A stretch of DNA of 64,000 nt, taken from Cristatella mucedo (lineage: Eukaryota > Bryozoa > Phylactolaemata > Cristatellidae). The stretch's first letter is position 1; the number at the start of each line of letters is the position of its first letter. A model generated the notes under the pieces. It was not told the origin of the DNA. It ran no database searches and was given only the letters and a program-made list of their open reading frames with translations. Position numbers and translations under genes: made by a program. The stretch is from assembly GCA_009760855.2 (NCBI GenBank), contig WPIO01000031.1, forward strand, positions 1,962,001 through 2,026,000. Direction: 5' to 3'. Below, one piece after another: positions 52,701-62,239 of this stretch.

Positions 52701-55700
52701 ATATGTCTTATTATAATGTCTTACAAATTTGTCAACGTCCTGGGTAATGCTGCAAAAACCGTACTTGTCAACGTACCACAGGACTGTGGTATCACAGCTC
52801 CCTGCCTTTCATAGTTGCGAAAGTTTTACAAGAAAAACCCTATTTGCGCTGTTGAGAGTAAATATTTTAAATGATCTGGATGGGTAATAATAATTCATTC
52901 GTGCATCGATGCTATTACGACCAGCCAGCTGAGAAATAGTCGCGCACATTATGAAAAAAGCTGCACCCACAGAGAGCAATAGTCTCTCTGTCTGCCTGCC
53001 AGCTGTGCTAAGGCTGCTGTTTGGTCCGGGCTACTTTCTGATTTGTCTGCTTAGAATTTAAAGACATAGCTCTAGAGCAGTGGTTCTCATCCTTCCTAAT
53101 GCCTCGACCCTTTGATACAGTTCCCCATGTTGTGGCGCCTTTGGGTCGCGACCCACAGGTTGAGAACCGCTGCTCTAGAGCATCGACAGCATCGACTGTA
53201 TCTTCGCTTTCCTTTATAATGAAGGCATCCCGACTATAAAGCACTTACAATATGTGGTAAAGAGGCATGCCAACTACTGAAGCGCTGTGTCAAAAGTCGT
53301 CTGCTGCCTCAGTTACTAATCATTCACAATATGGACTGATCTTATGATCAGTGCACTTCTTTTGAAATTGCATTTTAAGTGCAGTTTCTGGCAATGCTGA
53401 AACGCATTACAAAAGTCAAACAAACACCACTGACGGCCAAGTGTGAGACCACATACAATGAAGAACACGTGCATACGGAACGCATTGCTGCATACAATTC
53501 ACTCGGGCTATGCCGGATGTCTCTGGCTCTATCTAGAGGACGTCCCGAGAATACTACGCCGGGCATGCAACTTGCTGACGGCTGTCTGATAAAGTGATGA
53601 CATTAAGTGGCACACCGCACCTGTCGTCAGTAGCTTTAGGAACTTGAAGTAGAACTCGTTCTCCTTCGTCGTCAACGCAAGACAGGGCTCGCAGACTCGC
53701 ACCGGATCGACGAAGGCGAGCCGCGGCAGCATGATCTTAGCATGACAGCAAGTGTTGCAGAAGCACTTGCCACACCGACGGCAGTGATGCTGAAAGTCGG
53801 GAGAATTGTGCACGCAACAGCAAGAATGACTGAGTTCGTTCACATTGCTTGCACGGATCTTCGAGTCTCCTTAATAAGGTCGAAGCTATGCATTCGGGCA
53901 ACACAAGCATAGGAGTAAAACAGGATGTGGCACCAGCAAGGCCGGCCAGGCATGCCCGAAGGACGACACACAGCGCCGCACAAGTGTCAAGGCAGAGCAT
54001 CTACGGACGACGTGAGCTGCCACAGCTTTCTTTTCAAAAAACGGCATCCCAAAGCGAGTGGCAAGCACATCAGTAAATACATGTCGCGCATTGCATGCAT
54101 TTCTCCTGATCGACCGATGGAGCACGAACACGTCGATCGTGGGATGAGTAGCCCTGCATACATACTGGTACATACTACATACTATACTGGTATACTGATG
54201 CCATAAAATCTTTAACAATCTATACAATGCCAGTGATAGCAGCCCTAAAAATCAGTCCAATAAGAAGGCAGCCAACTGCAGGTATGTAAAGCGTGCTGTG
54301 TTATGTCATGATAAGCCGTGATGGCACACTAGGTAAGGTGGTTGCCCTTCACAACCTCGGTCTCAAGGTCGTGGATTCGAATCCTGCAGCAGGCTTTGTT
54401 GCTGCTGCAAGCAGTGGTGATAGCCGTTAAGGCTCCTCTGTAGCTATACAATAGAGGCTGTTGAATCAGCTAGTGTTTTTCTCTATTGTGAGAGCAAGTG
54501 CAGACACATCACAAATGACAGTATTACACACACAGCATCGATTCGGTGCCCGGTCCCCCAAAGAGCACGTGCTTGAGCGAGAGGAAGTGGGACGCCATGA
54601 CCAGGTCACTCCGACGCGCTGAGTAGCATGTGGGACGGCAGAGCTTGACCTCTGAGCACCGAGCATCAAAGACCACAACCCAGCAGCAGAGACCACCTCG
54701 TAGCAACAGCTCACCTCGACTGCGGACGGCTCTGCTGGTGGCTGCTTGGGAATCAGGGATCGGTGATGGGATACCACGTCCAAGTTGGTCCATGCATTCG
54801 TGACATCCCGTCTCGACTTCTGACACTCACTGCTTACTGGCCTACCAGCATGTGCGATCAGGCGATTGCAGCTGGTGCAAAACTCCGCAGCTAGGCTTGT
54901 CTGGCGTGAGTGTCGAAGTTGCCAGATTGCACCACTTCTCGCCGACCTGCACTGGCTACCAGTCAAGCAATGGATTGACTTCAAGGTTTTGTCGCTCACG
55001 TTTAGGTCACTTCATTCTTTGGCTCCAGCCTATCTCTCAGATATACTCCCCCATCAGGCCAAGCATCGTACCACCCACTTTTCGGAATCCAACAGTCTAC
55101 AAATACCTCGTACAAACCTCAAATCCTTTCGAGACGGTGCATTTAGTTCATATGCTCCCAAAGCCTGGAACTCCCTTCCGACCTGCGTCAAAACATCCCC
55201 TGACCTGACCACATTTAAAAGGAACTTAAAAACACACCTATTTAGGACAGCATTTAGTGGGTTCCTGTGATTCCTCCTTCTCGTGCTTATGCGTGCTGAC
55301 ACTGTGCATGCTGCCACTAACCACATTTGCATGCTGACCCTGTGCATGTCACCCCTAACCATGTTATTCATTTTGTTTGTTTATCAAACATGATATTACT
55401 CACCATTCAATTGCATGTCCCTTTGCAGCAAATGTAAAGCGCCTAGAGAGAGATTGAGTTCTCTGAGGGCGCTTTATCAAGTGCATGATTATTATCATTA
55501 TTATTATTATCTAGCGATGCTGGTCTAGACAGACCCACATAAGCCAGCCTAGAGAGCAAAAGAGGTACCCTCCAGGATACGACAGCAAGCCAGGAGCTCG
55601 GCGGATGGGTGCCTGCCCGTGTAGCATTGAACACATTAAACGGTGCTGCAGAAGTCGGGACCCAGGTCTTCCTGCTGAAGACCTCACAGGGGAGCCATCG

Positions 55701-58700
55701 AGCAGCGAGGGAGAGCATCCCTTCAATGGGCTGCGCAGTGGACTGCTCGACCGGACGCAAGTAAAACATGAAACATACAAGAGAAAGAACTATGGGAATG
55801 CAATGCTGCACTCGATCATGGGCTACCTATATGACTATGGGTCTGTCTACCACGTGTCTGTTTATGGAGAGTCAAAGCAGACAGAGGCAATTAGCTTAGT
55901 CACGCAGGGGGGGGGGAGGGGGCACCCATGCAGGGCCAGTGCCCTCGGCTGTGTCCTCGATGCAAGCCCTGCAGCCCCCTCAGACCGATCTCCACAGGAG
56001 CCGTCTGTCGAGCGTGGCCCAGCTGCACCAGCCACTCTTTTGCATTCTTGGAAAGGTCAAGTTCTGACCCTTTCCTCAACAGGCCCCTGGCTCTACTATG
56101 AGCTCCAGCTGATTCAAAGGTACTGGTTACAAGCACGGATTATGTTTAAGGTCTTAAACTTTATTTGGCTTATTTGCAATATCTTAAAACTTGATCGTTC
56201 GACCCGAGAAGGTCGGTCTGCATCCTGTACTAAAACATGTCTCTCACACTCCCCCTCACCATCCGGCACACTGTAACAAGAAAAACCACAGCTGGTCGGC
56301 TCCGAACTAAGCTGCTGATGACCTATGATCCAGCATCCCTTGCTCATAAGGTTAAAGGTCAGCAACCAAGAACCCAAAGAATGCTGCAGCAGGCACACTG
56401 GGGTCCTATGAGATCCTACTGACAGAGTTATGAGTGGGCAACAAGTGTGTCTGACTGCAAGATACGACGGCTGCTTGGTACACACGACTACAAGCATGCA
56501 CATACGTTGTTGGTCCACTTGTGCCAACCCACGTGTGCAGCTACCAAAGGCTTGCGAGCACAGATACCGACACACGTGAATCCACCCATGGATGAGCATT
56601 CGAGCGTGTGCGTTATAAGCACGCGTGTGCAGACATAAAGAACACATAGCGCACGGTCAGGCTATGCAGGCAAGCTTGTTAGCAGTTGCATTCTGGGAGC
56701 TCGATCGCACGCCAGGCGAGGAGCATGAGGTGAGGAGCGCTCACCCGTCTGCTGAACACGTCAAACTTGACTCCACAGCTGCAGCAAGCCAGCGCCTGCA
56801 AAACAAAGGTGGCAGCAGCTGGGCATCGTCTGCAAAGGGCAAGCCACATCAGTCACAGCCGTAAACCATGCACAGCTGAAATGTTGTGCCGACAAGCAGA
56901 TAGAACAGGCAAAGAGATCAGAACGAACTGGACGGATTCTTTAGACGCGACTAACGGCCTGGTCTATTTGAGGGCAGAGTCCTCCTCGCAGACCTCGGCA
57001 GATGCACGAAGCAACGCTGCTGTTCACGAGCAGGCCTTTAGCTTGACAGCTCACTCGCAGAGCGCATCGTTTACAAAAAAGAACGCTGCAATTCGCACGA
57101 CCCGCAGAAGCCATGTAATAATAATAAAGCACTCGATAAAGCGCCCTCAGAGAACTCAATCTCTTTCTAGACGCTTTACATTTGCTGCAAAGAGAAACGT
57201 GATTGAATGGTGAGTAATATCATGCTTGATAAACAACATGAATAACATGGCTAGGGGTGACATGCACAGAGTCAGCATGCAAATATCTCTCCCCACCCCC
57301 CCCCCCTGAGCTCCTGGCACGGCATGAGGTCTGCTGCCGGTGGCGCCGGCGAGCCATGATGGAAAAAATCGAATCGAAAGCACGGCCCTTCACCAAAATC
57401 ACCAGAGACATATCGCACAGTCAGAGTGGCAAAACTGGACCAACAAAGTGACACCAAATCGAGTTTATTTTTTTCTCCAGAGATATGTTCAGTGCTTTTT
57501 ACGCTGCACCATCACTGGTACAGAATCGTGGTGCAACATCCTCGTCTGCTGATGTTGCACACCCTCCGACTCGCGATGGCTGCTTCAGGCGAGTGTGATC
57601 GTTCTGCAGCTGCTGCCGAAGCAATGACGAGCACAGCCTCGTTCGAGAGCGGCTACGTGCCTTTTCCTCCTTCCCAGCTGAAGAGCGCATGCAAGTGCAA
57701 ATCGAGCACAGTCTCATTTTCAGTACGAGACAGCGAAGCCAGTGGCCGGTCAGACTGCTCACAGCTTTGCAACCGCACCAAGCCAGGCACCCGCTAAGCT
57801 TAAGTTCATTAACAAGGCCGCTTCATAATTAAAAAAACACGTCTCATAGGTGTAAGAAACGTTTATCGACAGTGCCAAAGTAACGCCAGTCAACAGATGA
57901 CTAGTCCGGTTCGAAGCCCTACCATCCTCAGAGCTGCTAGGCTAATAGCGCAGCTCAGTAAGTATGCGCTGCTAATGTAATGTAATTCATCTCTATCTGT
58001 AACTCCACAAAGTCATAAAGACTATGTGGGTCTTACGCAGGAGATTTTTGTAAAGCGCACTCACAGCCTGAGCGGCTTTCGGTACGCATTCGGTAGCCAA
58101 CAGACTTCGTCTCACGCAACAAAGAGAAAGTGGGAAGCATAGCAGAGTCAGGAGAGCAGTTGAGGTTGTGAGTAGCATGGAAGTAGCAGCTCAAGACCGC
58201 TGAAAAGGATGAGCCGTAGTCGGCAGCAGGAGAGTAGTTGTCGTTGTGTAAGAATTGTAGAACTGTCTAGAACCTGCAGAGCTAAAGCTTCTGTCGCCAA
58301 CGGGCTGCTAAGATGCTAATCACGGCTAATTTCATAGCACATAATGGATTGTACCATAGCTAGTCTGCTGCCGCGGCTGCTGCTGCTTGCCTACAATAAA
58401 GCCAAGTCGAGCCCAGCAGCAGCAGCAGCAGTAACATACGGCCGGCTAAAGGAAGTGCCTGCCTCCACCATCATCTTATATCACCCGACTTTCGTCACGA
58501 CATCTCCTGACTTGTCCACATTTAAAAAGAAATTAAAAAGGCATCCACTTATCACAGCATTTAGTGGGTCCCTGCGATTCGTCCTTTATGTGCTTATGCT
58601 TGCTGACACTGTGCATGCTGCCACTGACCACACTTGCATACTCACCCTAAGCATGTCATCCCTAATCATGTTATTCTTGTTGTTTGTTGAGCATGCTACC

Positions 58701-60114
58701 ACTAACCATTCGATCGTGCTCTCTTTGCAGCAAAGGTAAAGTGCCTAGAAAGAGATAGAGTTCTCCGAGGGTGCTTTATCAAGGGCGTTATTATTATTAG
58801 TATTATCAGCACAGCTTTCTCAGCGGATGCCAGTAATACAGCAGTCAACACGAGCATCGAGGCAGTGAAAGCACTCTCCTAATAGACGCACGGTGGTCGA
58901 CTAAATCCAACTCAGCCATTACCAGTAGGCAGGCATGACGACTGACATGAACGGCATCTTAGAGGTCAATAGCACGAGAGAGGACTCGTTGAGCAACAAA
59001 ACAAAGATTCTTGAAGTACAGGCCAGCAGCTGGATCCGGATAGCTGACCTACGGTATACATGCAGAGCAGGCATACGTTAGTTATATTCAAAAAAAGATT
59101 AGCCGATTTAACAGCCTCGTTTGTATAGCGGAGATGAGAGCCTTATAGGCTCTCATCTCCGCTTGCAGTCGGCGATGCAGGATCGCCTACTGCAGGATTC
59201 GAGCCCACGACCTCGTTCGTGAAGAGCGAGCATATTACCTCTTGGGCTATCAAGGCTAAAAACAAGCCACTGCAGAGAGGCCCGACTATTCCTACGAGCG
59301 AGCATGGTAATTTGCATAATGACCGGAGAAAATCGAGTGGGTGCGACTTTCTGCTCCGTTGAAACATCTCGCGACGAGTGCAAATCTGAGGCATACATTG
59401 CTGAGCGATCGCTGAGCGTTTTAAATGGCTACAGACTGGCGATGTGCAGCCGAAAGCGTCTCATTCGATCAAACGGCGGTGGCGGATAGACGGAGAAACT
59501 CCGACTGGCGAACAGAGCGACTCCGCCGATGGCCATAGGCCGAGCGGCGTGAGAGCAGACTATCAATCGCGCAGCGCTTACGAGGAAGGCGGCGCCTTCG
59601 CCGGCGACCTCCGTCGGCGAAGGCGCCGCGAGCTGTGCGTGACACCCTCGCAGCAAAAGGAAATTCAGAAATGATCAAGTTCATCTTCGACGCGCGACAT
59701 TCGCGACAACAGTCGCTGTCGGGCAATTAGCAAAAAAGTGATCACCCTGCTGAATCGACGAAGCCCTACAGCTGCGGCGGTAATCCGAGACACGACCTCG
59801 GTGTAGGCCTTTCGCACAACGGCAATCGATACGGCGCTTTGAGACACTGACGAAGAAACGCTGTTTTTTTTAAGCACTAGCTTAAGCTATCTAAACTGCA
59901 AAAAAGCAGCGTACGCTCGAAATCGCCGGGGCAGTGACAGCGTACAGAAGCAGGCTCGCCGGGTCGCCTGCGCGCAGCGTCTAACCTCGCCGTCTGGCGT
60001 CCACGGCGGCTCCTCTAGCTCAAACGGACTCTTTTCGGATGACTTGGGGGCAACCATGCGCATTCCGCTCTTCGAGCTTTGCAGTTGCCTCGCCGAGGAG
60101 CGGCCGTCTGCCAT
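46448..60114 (-). CDS. ZFYVE21: ZFYVE21-like FYVE zinc-finger gene, whole gene span
   Basis: In vertebrates ZFYVE21 binds phosphatidylinositol 3-phosphate on endosomes through its FYVE finger and also acts at focal adhesions in cell migration. Exons placed: 60114-59986, 56795-56745, 53789-53621, 51134-51050, and a terminal region ending with a stop at 46448. All FYVE marks are seen: WTPD (residues 38-41), zinc pair C47/C50, RRHHCR (59-64) with CGKCFC after it, and RVCEPC. A C-terminal PH-like part follows (TTGAKFLV, LTCKLTSNHR, then GNASVVGISVKY and AAWIAALQK), the order found in ZFYVE21 and not in other FYVE proteins. Exon 4 ends two bases into a codon and does not join the terminal exon in phase, so at least one small exon or a different acceptor is missing. 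Confidence 0.9.
46750..46811 (-). mobile_element. SINE A 3' fragment next to the ZFYVE21 terminal exon
   Basis: Reversed tail ATACTAGCTGATTCAACAGC and TTGTATAGCGACAGAAGAGC; only about 60 bases remain. Confidence 0.8.
46812..46990 (+). mobile_element. SINE family A
   Basis: AGCTGCGATGGCACACTAGG, GGGTTCGAATCCTGCAGG, GGTGATAGCCGTAAAGGCTC, TAAATCAGCTAGGATT. Confidence 0.9.
46990..47116 (-). mobile_element. SINE family A, 5'-complete, tail-truncated copy
   Basis: Reversed: CGGCTATCATCACCGCTTGC, AAATTCGAACCCACGACCTA, CACCTTACCCAGTGAGCCAT. Confidence 0.88.
47203..48545 (-). mobile_element. CR1/L2/Jockey-type LINE, 5'-truncated, split by a SINE
   Basis: Best-preserved coding copy here. Minus-strand frames show FHFYVDDTQLYLCFDP (reverse transcriptase active-site box), LNSLAACIDYIRTWI, LDFCNSLLTGLP, CHITPLIGDLHWLPV and the WNS/FK end blocks. 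The 3' end carries the stem-loop tail (about 47205-47345). SINE B (47925-48068) interrupts it. Stops and frame changes make it inactive. Confidence 0.88.
47925..48068 (-). mobile_element. SINE family B inserted in the LINE
   Basis: Reversed: (TA)n, AATTCATTTGTATCGCGCCC, AAGAGAACTTAATCTCTATT, CAGGCGCTTC, GGGGCTCGAGCCCACGACCT and CTGGACCAAACCAGC. The LINE continues on both sides. Confidence 0.9.
49188..49525 (+). mobile_element. R3 repeat interrupted by a LINE 3'-tail
   Basis: CCCCTGCTGCCGACTATGGC at its start and CCCTCCTGACTCAGCTATGC, CTGAAAGCCGTTTAGGC and GACTTTGTGGAGTCACAGA after the insertion match the plus-sense R3 repeat. Confidence 0.72.
49236..49312 (-). mobile_element. LINE 3'-tail nested in R3
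   Basis: AATAATACTACTAATATATT, GCCTCAGAGAACTCAATTTC, CAGGCACTTTACATTTGCT. Confidence 0.85.
49822..49928 (-). mobile_element. SINE family B fragment
   Basis: Reversed tail AATTCATTTGCATAGCACTC, TAATCTCTATTCAGGAGCTT and a degraded head GTTCGAGCCCAAGACC. Confidence 0.78.
50015..50150. repeat. AT-rich simple repeat
   Basis: TATAATAATAT and (TA)n mixtures directly before a SINE A tail. Confidence 0.9.
50156..50331 (-). mobile_element. SINE family A
   Basis: Reversed: GCTAGCTGATTAAACAGCCT, CCGCAGGATTCGAAACCACG, CACCTTACCTAGTGAGCCAT. Confidence 0.9.
51050..51134 (-). CDS. ZFYVE21: ZFYVE21 exon 4, start of PH-like domain
   Basis: Acceptor CTTTTCCCAG; encodes GAKFLVKSTAQ and NELTCKLTSNH, parallel to vertebrate GATFLV...MTCRLSNNQ. 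Donor GTACAG two bases into an Arg codon. Confidence 0.87.
51303..51343. repeat. 20-bp tandem duplication
   Basis: GAGCTGCTCCACGCTGCTCC followed by GAGCTGCTCCACGCTGCT. Confidence 0.88.
51472..51499. repeat. 28-base perfect palindrome
   Basis: GAGAGCTGCGAGCC at 51472-51485 followed at once by its reverse complement; no loop. It is about 340 bases upstream of ZFYVE21 exon 4 in its intron. Confidence 0.95.
51510..53065. other. ZFYVE21 intron 3 DNA, GC-rich then AT-rich
   Basis: 51510-52300 is GC-rich without recognised exons. 52635-52710 is a TATTA/(TA)n repeat. Nothing else identified. Confidence 0.5.
53078..53172 (-). mobile_element. Short hAT MITE, SPIN/OposCharlie-like, perfect 8-bp TSD
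   Basis: 95 bases with 15-bp imperfect ends (CAGTGGTTCTCATCC / GGTTGAGAACCGCTG). It is flanked by identical 8-bp CTCTAGAG at 53070-53077 and 53173-53180. Read on the minus strand it has CAGCGGTTCTCAACCTGTGG, GTCGCGACCC and GGGGAACTGTATCAAAGGGT, matching the ends of the element at 30.8 kb with the middle missing. Confidence 0.92.
53621..53789 (-). CDS. ZFYVE21: ZFYVE21 exon 3, core of FYVE finger
   Basis: Acceptor GACTTTCAG; starts HHCRRCGKCFCNTCC, then FVDPVRVCEPC and ENEFYFKFLKLLTT. Donor GTGCGG; the single G completes Gly with exon 4. Confidence 0.94.
54308..54478 (+). mobile_element. SINE family A
   Basis: AAGCCGTGATGGCACACTAG, GTGGATTCGAATCCTGCAGC, GGTGATAGCCGTTAAGGCTC, TTGAATCAGCTAGTG. 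Confidence 0.9.
54776..55512 (+). mobile_element. CR1/L2/Jockey-type LINE 3' end, 5'-truncated
   Basis: Encodes in one good frame LQLVQNSAARLVWRE, CQIAPLLADLHWLPVKQ, FRSLHSLAPAYL, SYAPKAWNSLPTCV and TFKRNLKTHLFRTAF. Then comes a 3' untranslated part, the stem-loop tail (55425-55485) and (ATT)n. It shares the tail with the solo fragments elsewhere in the window. Confidence 0.92.
56745..56795 (-). CDS. ZFYVE21: ZFYVE21 exon 2, 51-base exon with first FYVE zinc ligands
   Basis: Acceptor GTTTTGCAG, donor GTGAGC. The 17 codons ALACCSCGVKFDVFSRR give a Cys-x2-Cys pair, the F-x2-F spacing and the RR of the RRHHCR lipid-binding motif. Phase 0 on both sides, and spacing from the WTPD Asp to the first Cys (five residues) is as in the family. 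Confidence 0.9.
57115..57255 (-). mobile_element. LINE 3'-tail fragment
   Basis: AATAATAATAAAGCACTCGA, GCGCCCTCAGAGAACTCAAT and TTTGCTGCAAAGAGAAACGT, reversed, continuing into GGGGTGACATGCACAGAGTC. Confidence 0.9.
57975..58258 (-). mobile_element. Interspersed repeat family R3, longest copy
   Basis: Ends in TAATGTAATGTAATTC (short tandem units) and contains CTGTAACTCCACAAAGTCAT, AAGCGCACTCACAGCC and CGCATTCGGTAGCCAACAGA. About 285 bases are shared with 40862-41155. Confidence 0.85.
58478..58810 (+). mobile_element. LINE 3' end fragment
   Basis: ACTTTCGTCACGACATCTCC, TTTAAAAAGAAATTAAAAAG, then the 3' region and tail AAAGTGCCTAGAAAGAGATA...GAGGGTGCTTTATCAAGG, ending in ATT repeats. Confidence 0.88.
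59092..59262 (-). mobile_element. SINE family A with internal palindrome
   Basis: Reversed: GATTAGCCGATTTAACAGCC, CTGCAGGATTCGAGCCCACG, TACCTCTTGGGCTATCAAGG. Its body holds a 15-bp perfect inverted repeat (59128-59142 / 59148-59162). Confidence 0.87.
59589..59627. repeat. 14-bp GC-rich inverted repeat
   Basis: CGGCGCCTTCGCCG at 59589-59602 pairs with 59614-59627; in ZFYVE21 intron 1, 360 bases from exon 1. Confidence 0.9.
59986..60114 (-). CDS. ZFYVE21: ZFYVE21 exon 1
   Basis: ATG at 60114; 43 codons including SGMRMVAPKS and FELEEPPWTPDGE, matching the vertebrate N-terminus (SG-RMV, F-LEEP-W-PD). Donor GTTAGA, phase 0. The start codon faces the neighbouring gene start 135 bases away. Confidence 0.9.
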
Positions 60115-60249
60115 GTTTACGCAGTGGGGGGGGGGGAGCAAGCGACCCACACAGCAGCCGCACAGACACGCCCTCACCGGAAACATGAGAAAAATGGACA
60201 CGCCACAACAGTAGGCCACGCTCGAAATCGCAGTGGCTGCTGTACGGTT
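60115..60249. promoter_or_regulatory. Bidirectional promoter between ZFYVE21 and the C18orf21-like gene
   Basis: Only 135 bases separate the divergent start codons, so both 5' untranslated regions and core promoters must lie here or overlap the neighbour. It contains a G10 run and GC-rich sequence; no TATA box was seen. Confidence 0.7.
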
Positions 60250-61020
60250 ATGGACGCCTGCACCTGGGCGCATTTGAACCGCATTAGCAGCGCGTACAGT
60301 GGCACTTGCCCATCTCTGGCGGCATTTTATACGAGGAAGCTGATTGCGGCATCGCCAAGCTGTCGAGAACACGTGGACAAGGATAGGAATGTGTGCATTT
60401 CCTGCGGGCACGAGCGGCTAGCGGAGCGCACGCGGATGCGCGTCTTACCCAAAATGAAGCTGCGCCGCGCTCACGAGCGCTGCTTGAAGAGACCGAGCTT
60501 CCGGCATCGCGCGAACGGCTTCTGGAGCCACCTGGAAGATCGCTTCGGACAGCGTCAGAACCGCGTGGCACGACTGCGCTGCCCATCTTGCGGCCAGGCG
60601 GCTAGCGTTCCGCTGGGCGTCCAACCCGCCGTACCTCAGCCGCCGCCGCCGCCTCCCGCTTCGTCTACGGTGGCCGGCGTCGGAAGTTCAACGGGACTTG
60701 GGAAAAAAAGAGCGAAGTCAAAAAAGAGAGCCTCCGACGTGAGGTGCGCGCCGGCAGCTATCGCCGCTTCGACACCCGACGTCGGCGGTCTGTCGTCGTT
60801 CCGCTCGCTCGGCGGCACTCCGGGCAGCGGCTCCTCGTTTTTGTCGGCAGCTGGCGCGAATCGGTCCGCCGGCGATGTGATCGGAAGCGGACGGAATAAG
60901 CAGAAGGACTTCCACCGACAGCTGAGCAAGATACTGACGTCGGGCAAGGCGAGAGCCGACAAGGCTGCTGCTGCTGGTGCCAGCGGCAGCGGCCTTCTCG
61001 GCTTTCTGCAGTCGCTGTGA
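60250..61020 (+). CDS. C18orf21: C18orf21/UPF0711-like protein (RNase MRP subunit RMP24-like)
   Basis: 256 codons, no intron. The frame is open further upstream, but ATG at 60250 fits the family N-terminus and leaves room for the promoter. Residues 1-32 resemble the family start (Cys-Pro followed by an aromatic-rich helix). C49/C52 (CISC) and C111/C114 (CPSC) form a zinc-ribbon pair, with a basic linker containing RVLPKMK. A Pro/Ala/Ser-rich low-complexity stretch follows. The end KQKDFHRQLSKILT...GLLGFLQSL parallels the human C-terminal HFSQLK-LLS...FRNFLSSL block. The human protein has been reported as a subunit of RNase MRP, which processes rRNA in the nucleolus. The match is from memory and the overall identity is low. 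Confidence 0.68.
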   Translation: MDACTWAHLNRISSAYSGTCPSLAAFYTRKLIAASPSCREHVDKDRNVCISCGHERLAERTRMRVLPKMKLRRAHERCLKRPSFRHRANGFWSHLEDRFGQRQNRVARLRCPSCGQAASVPLGVQPAVPQPPPPPPASSTVAGVGSSTGLGKKRAKSKKRASDVRCAPAAIAASTPDVGGLSSFRSLGGTPGSGSSFLSAAGANRSAGDVIGSGRNKQKDFHRQLSKILTSGKARADKAAAAGASGSGLLGFLQSL

Positions 61021-61343
61021 CTGGCCTGCGGTCGGTACTTGCGCCGTTCAGACCCGACCAAACGCAAGTGTCGTATGCGTCGCCCCCACCGCGTGAGCGC
61101 CAGTCATAGACGTCGTCGCGTCGTCGACGACTCGAGCTGGCGTTCGGCCTTAATTGTTCGATAGGCTGAGTGCGATTTTTGGATAAAGGCTTGTTTTAAA
61201 GGCTGTTTACTTATTCGTTATTGATGCATCACCCAGTTTGTATCAGTAGTTTGATATGCTACCTTTCAACCTGTAACGGTGGCCGTGACCTGCAGCTAAT
61301 GTCACGGTCAACGGCAAGAGTTGAGCTAGAACAAGCCATGACC

Positions 61344-61352
61344 ACGTGTTGC

Positions 61353-61413
<61 letters not shown>
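61344..61413 (+). repeat. (GT)n microsatellite
   Basis: About 34 GT units. Confidence 0.95.
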
Positions 61414-61419
61414 TGTTTT

Positions 61420-62235
61420 CTGTTATTCAGCTGTGAAGCTCCTGCCACATTGTAGTAATGAGTTCACAGTAATTAGAACAGTAGAGAATATCAGCAAGCG
61501 ATACAGCTTCGTGCCTAGTAGCCCATGCTTCGTGCTCTGTTTGAAAAACCCACAGCGAAGCATAGAAGAAGGTAGTACACGTCGGTATTAGTATCATTAT
61601 GAGTTAAAGGCAAATCACACTATCTACTAGCAAATGGCTTGCTGTGACATTGCAATATTTTGCAGCACGTTCATTACTTACGCTTGAGCATAGAGCTGTT
61701 TTCTCTACCAGCTTATAAAGCGTGGAGGTCGACATCAGTCCAGTCAAGCACCGGAAGCACAGGCTGACATCACATGAGGCAGTCTAGGGTGTTCCACTCA
61801 CACATCTTGTTGGCACCTTTAATAGATGAAAAATTGTGTTATGATCCTGTACTTGGTGCACTCCTTAGCTTCCTTGTGACTCGACGCTGAACTTTCTGAG
61901 GCACACGCTGTCGGCAGCCCACCGAAGCAGTCACCATTTCCCTCATTGACTTGTCAAGACAGCAGCAACTATCACCAAAGTGCAGACTCAGAGATTCGAT
62001 GTACTTCGACTAGTTTGCTCCTCCGACTATGCACACTGTATGCCCCAATGGCCTCTGGTTTATTGTAGACACTAAACTGGCTAGGCATTCTCGACACAAG
62101 CTTAAGAAAGCTTACAAAAGATCAGGAATGACTGTCCGTCTACTGGTATGCAAAGACTGCTATAGATCGTAGCAATCTATCCCTGTGAATGCAGATTGTA
62201 GATTGTACAAGAACAGTGTTGAATCACCGATGCCC
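61420..62235. other. No feature recognised
   Basis: No supported gene; part may be the decayed 5' portion of the LINE that follows. Confidence 0.45.
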
Positions 62236-62239
62236 AATC

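Noticed and set aside
53737-53880. A frame just upstream of the FYVE exon with a Cys-x2-Cys pair (DPCKQC) and perfect spacing if a 22-base GC-AG intron were removed
   Set aside because: The 51-base exon at 56745-56795 gives the first zinc pair with normal splice sites, correct phase and better family similarity, so the ultrashort intron is unnecessary.
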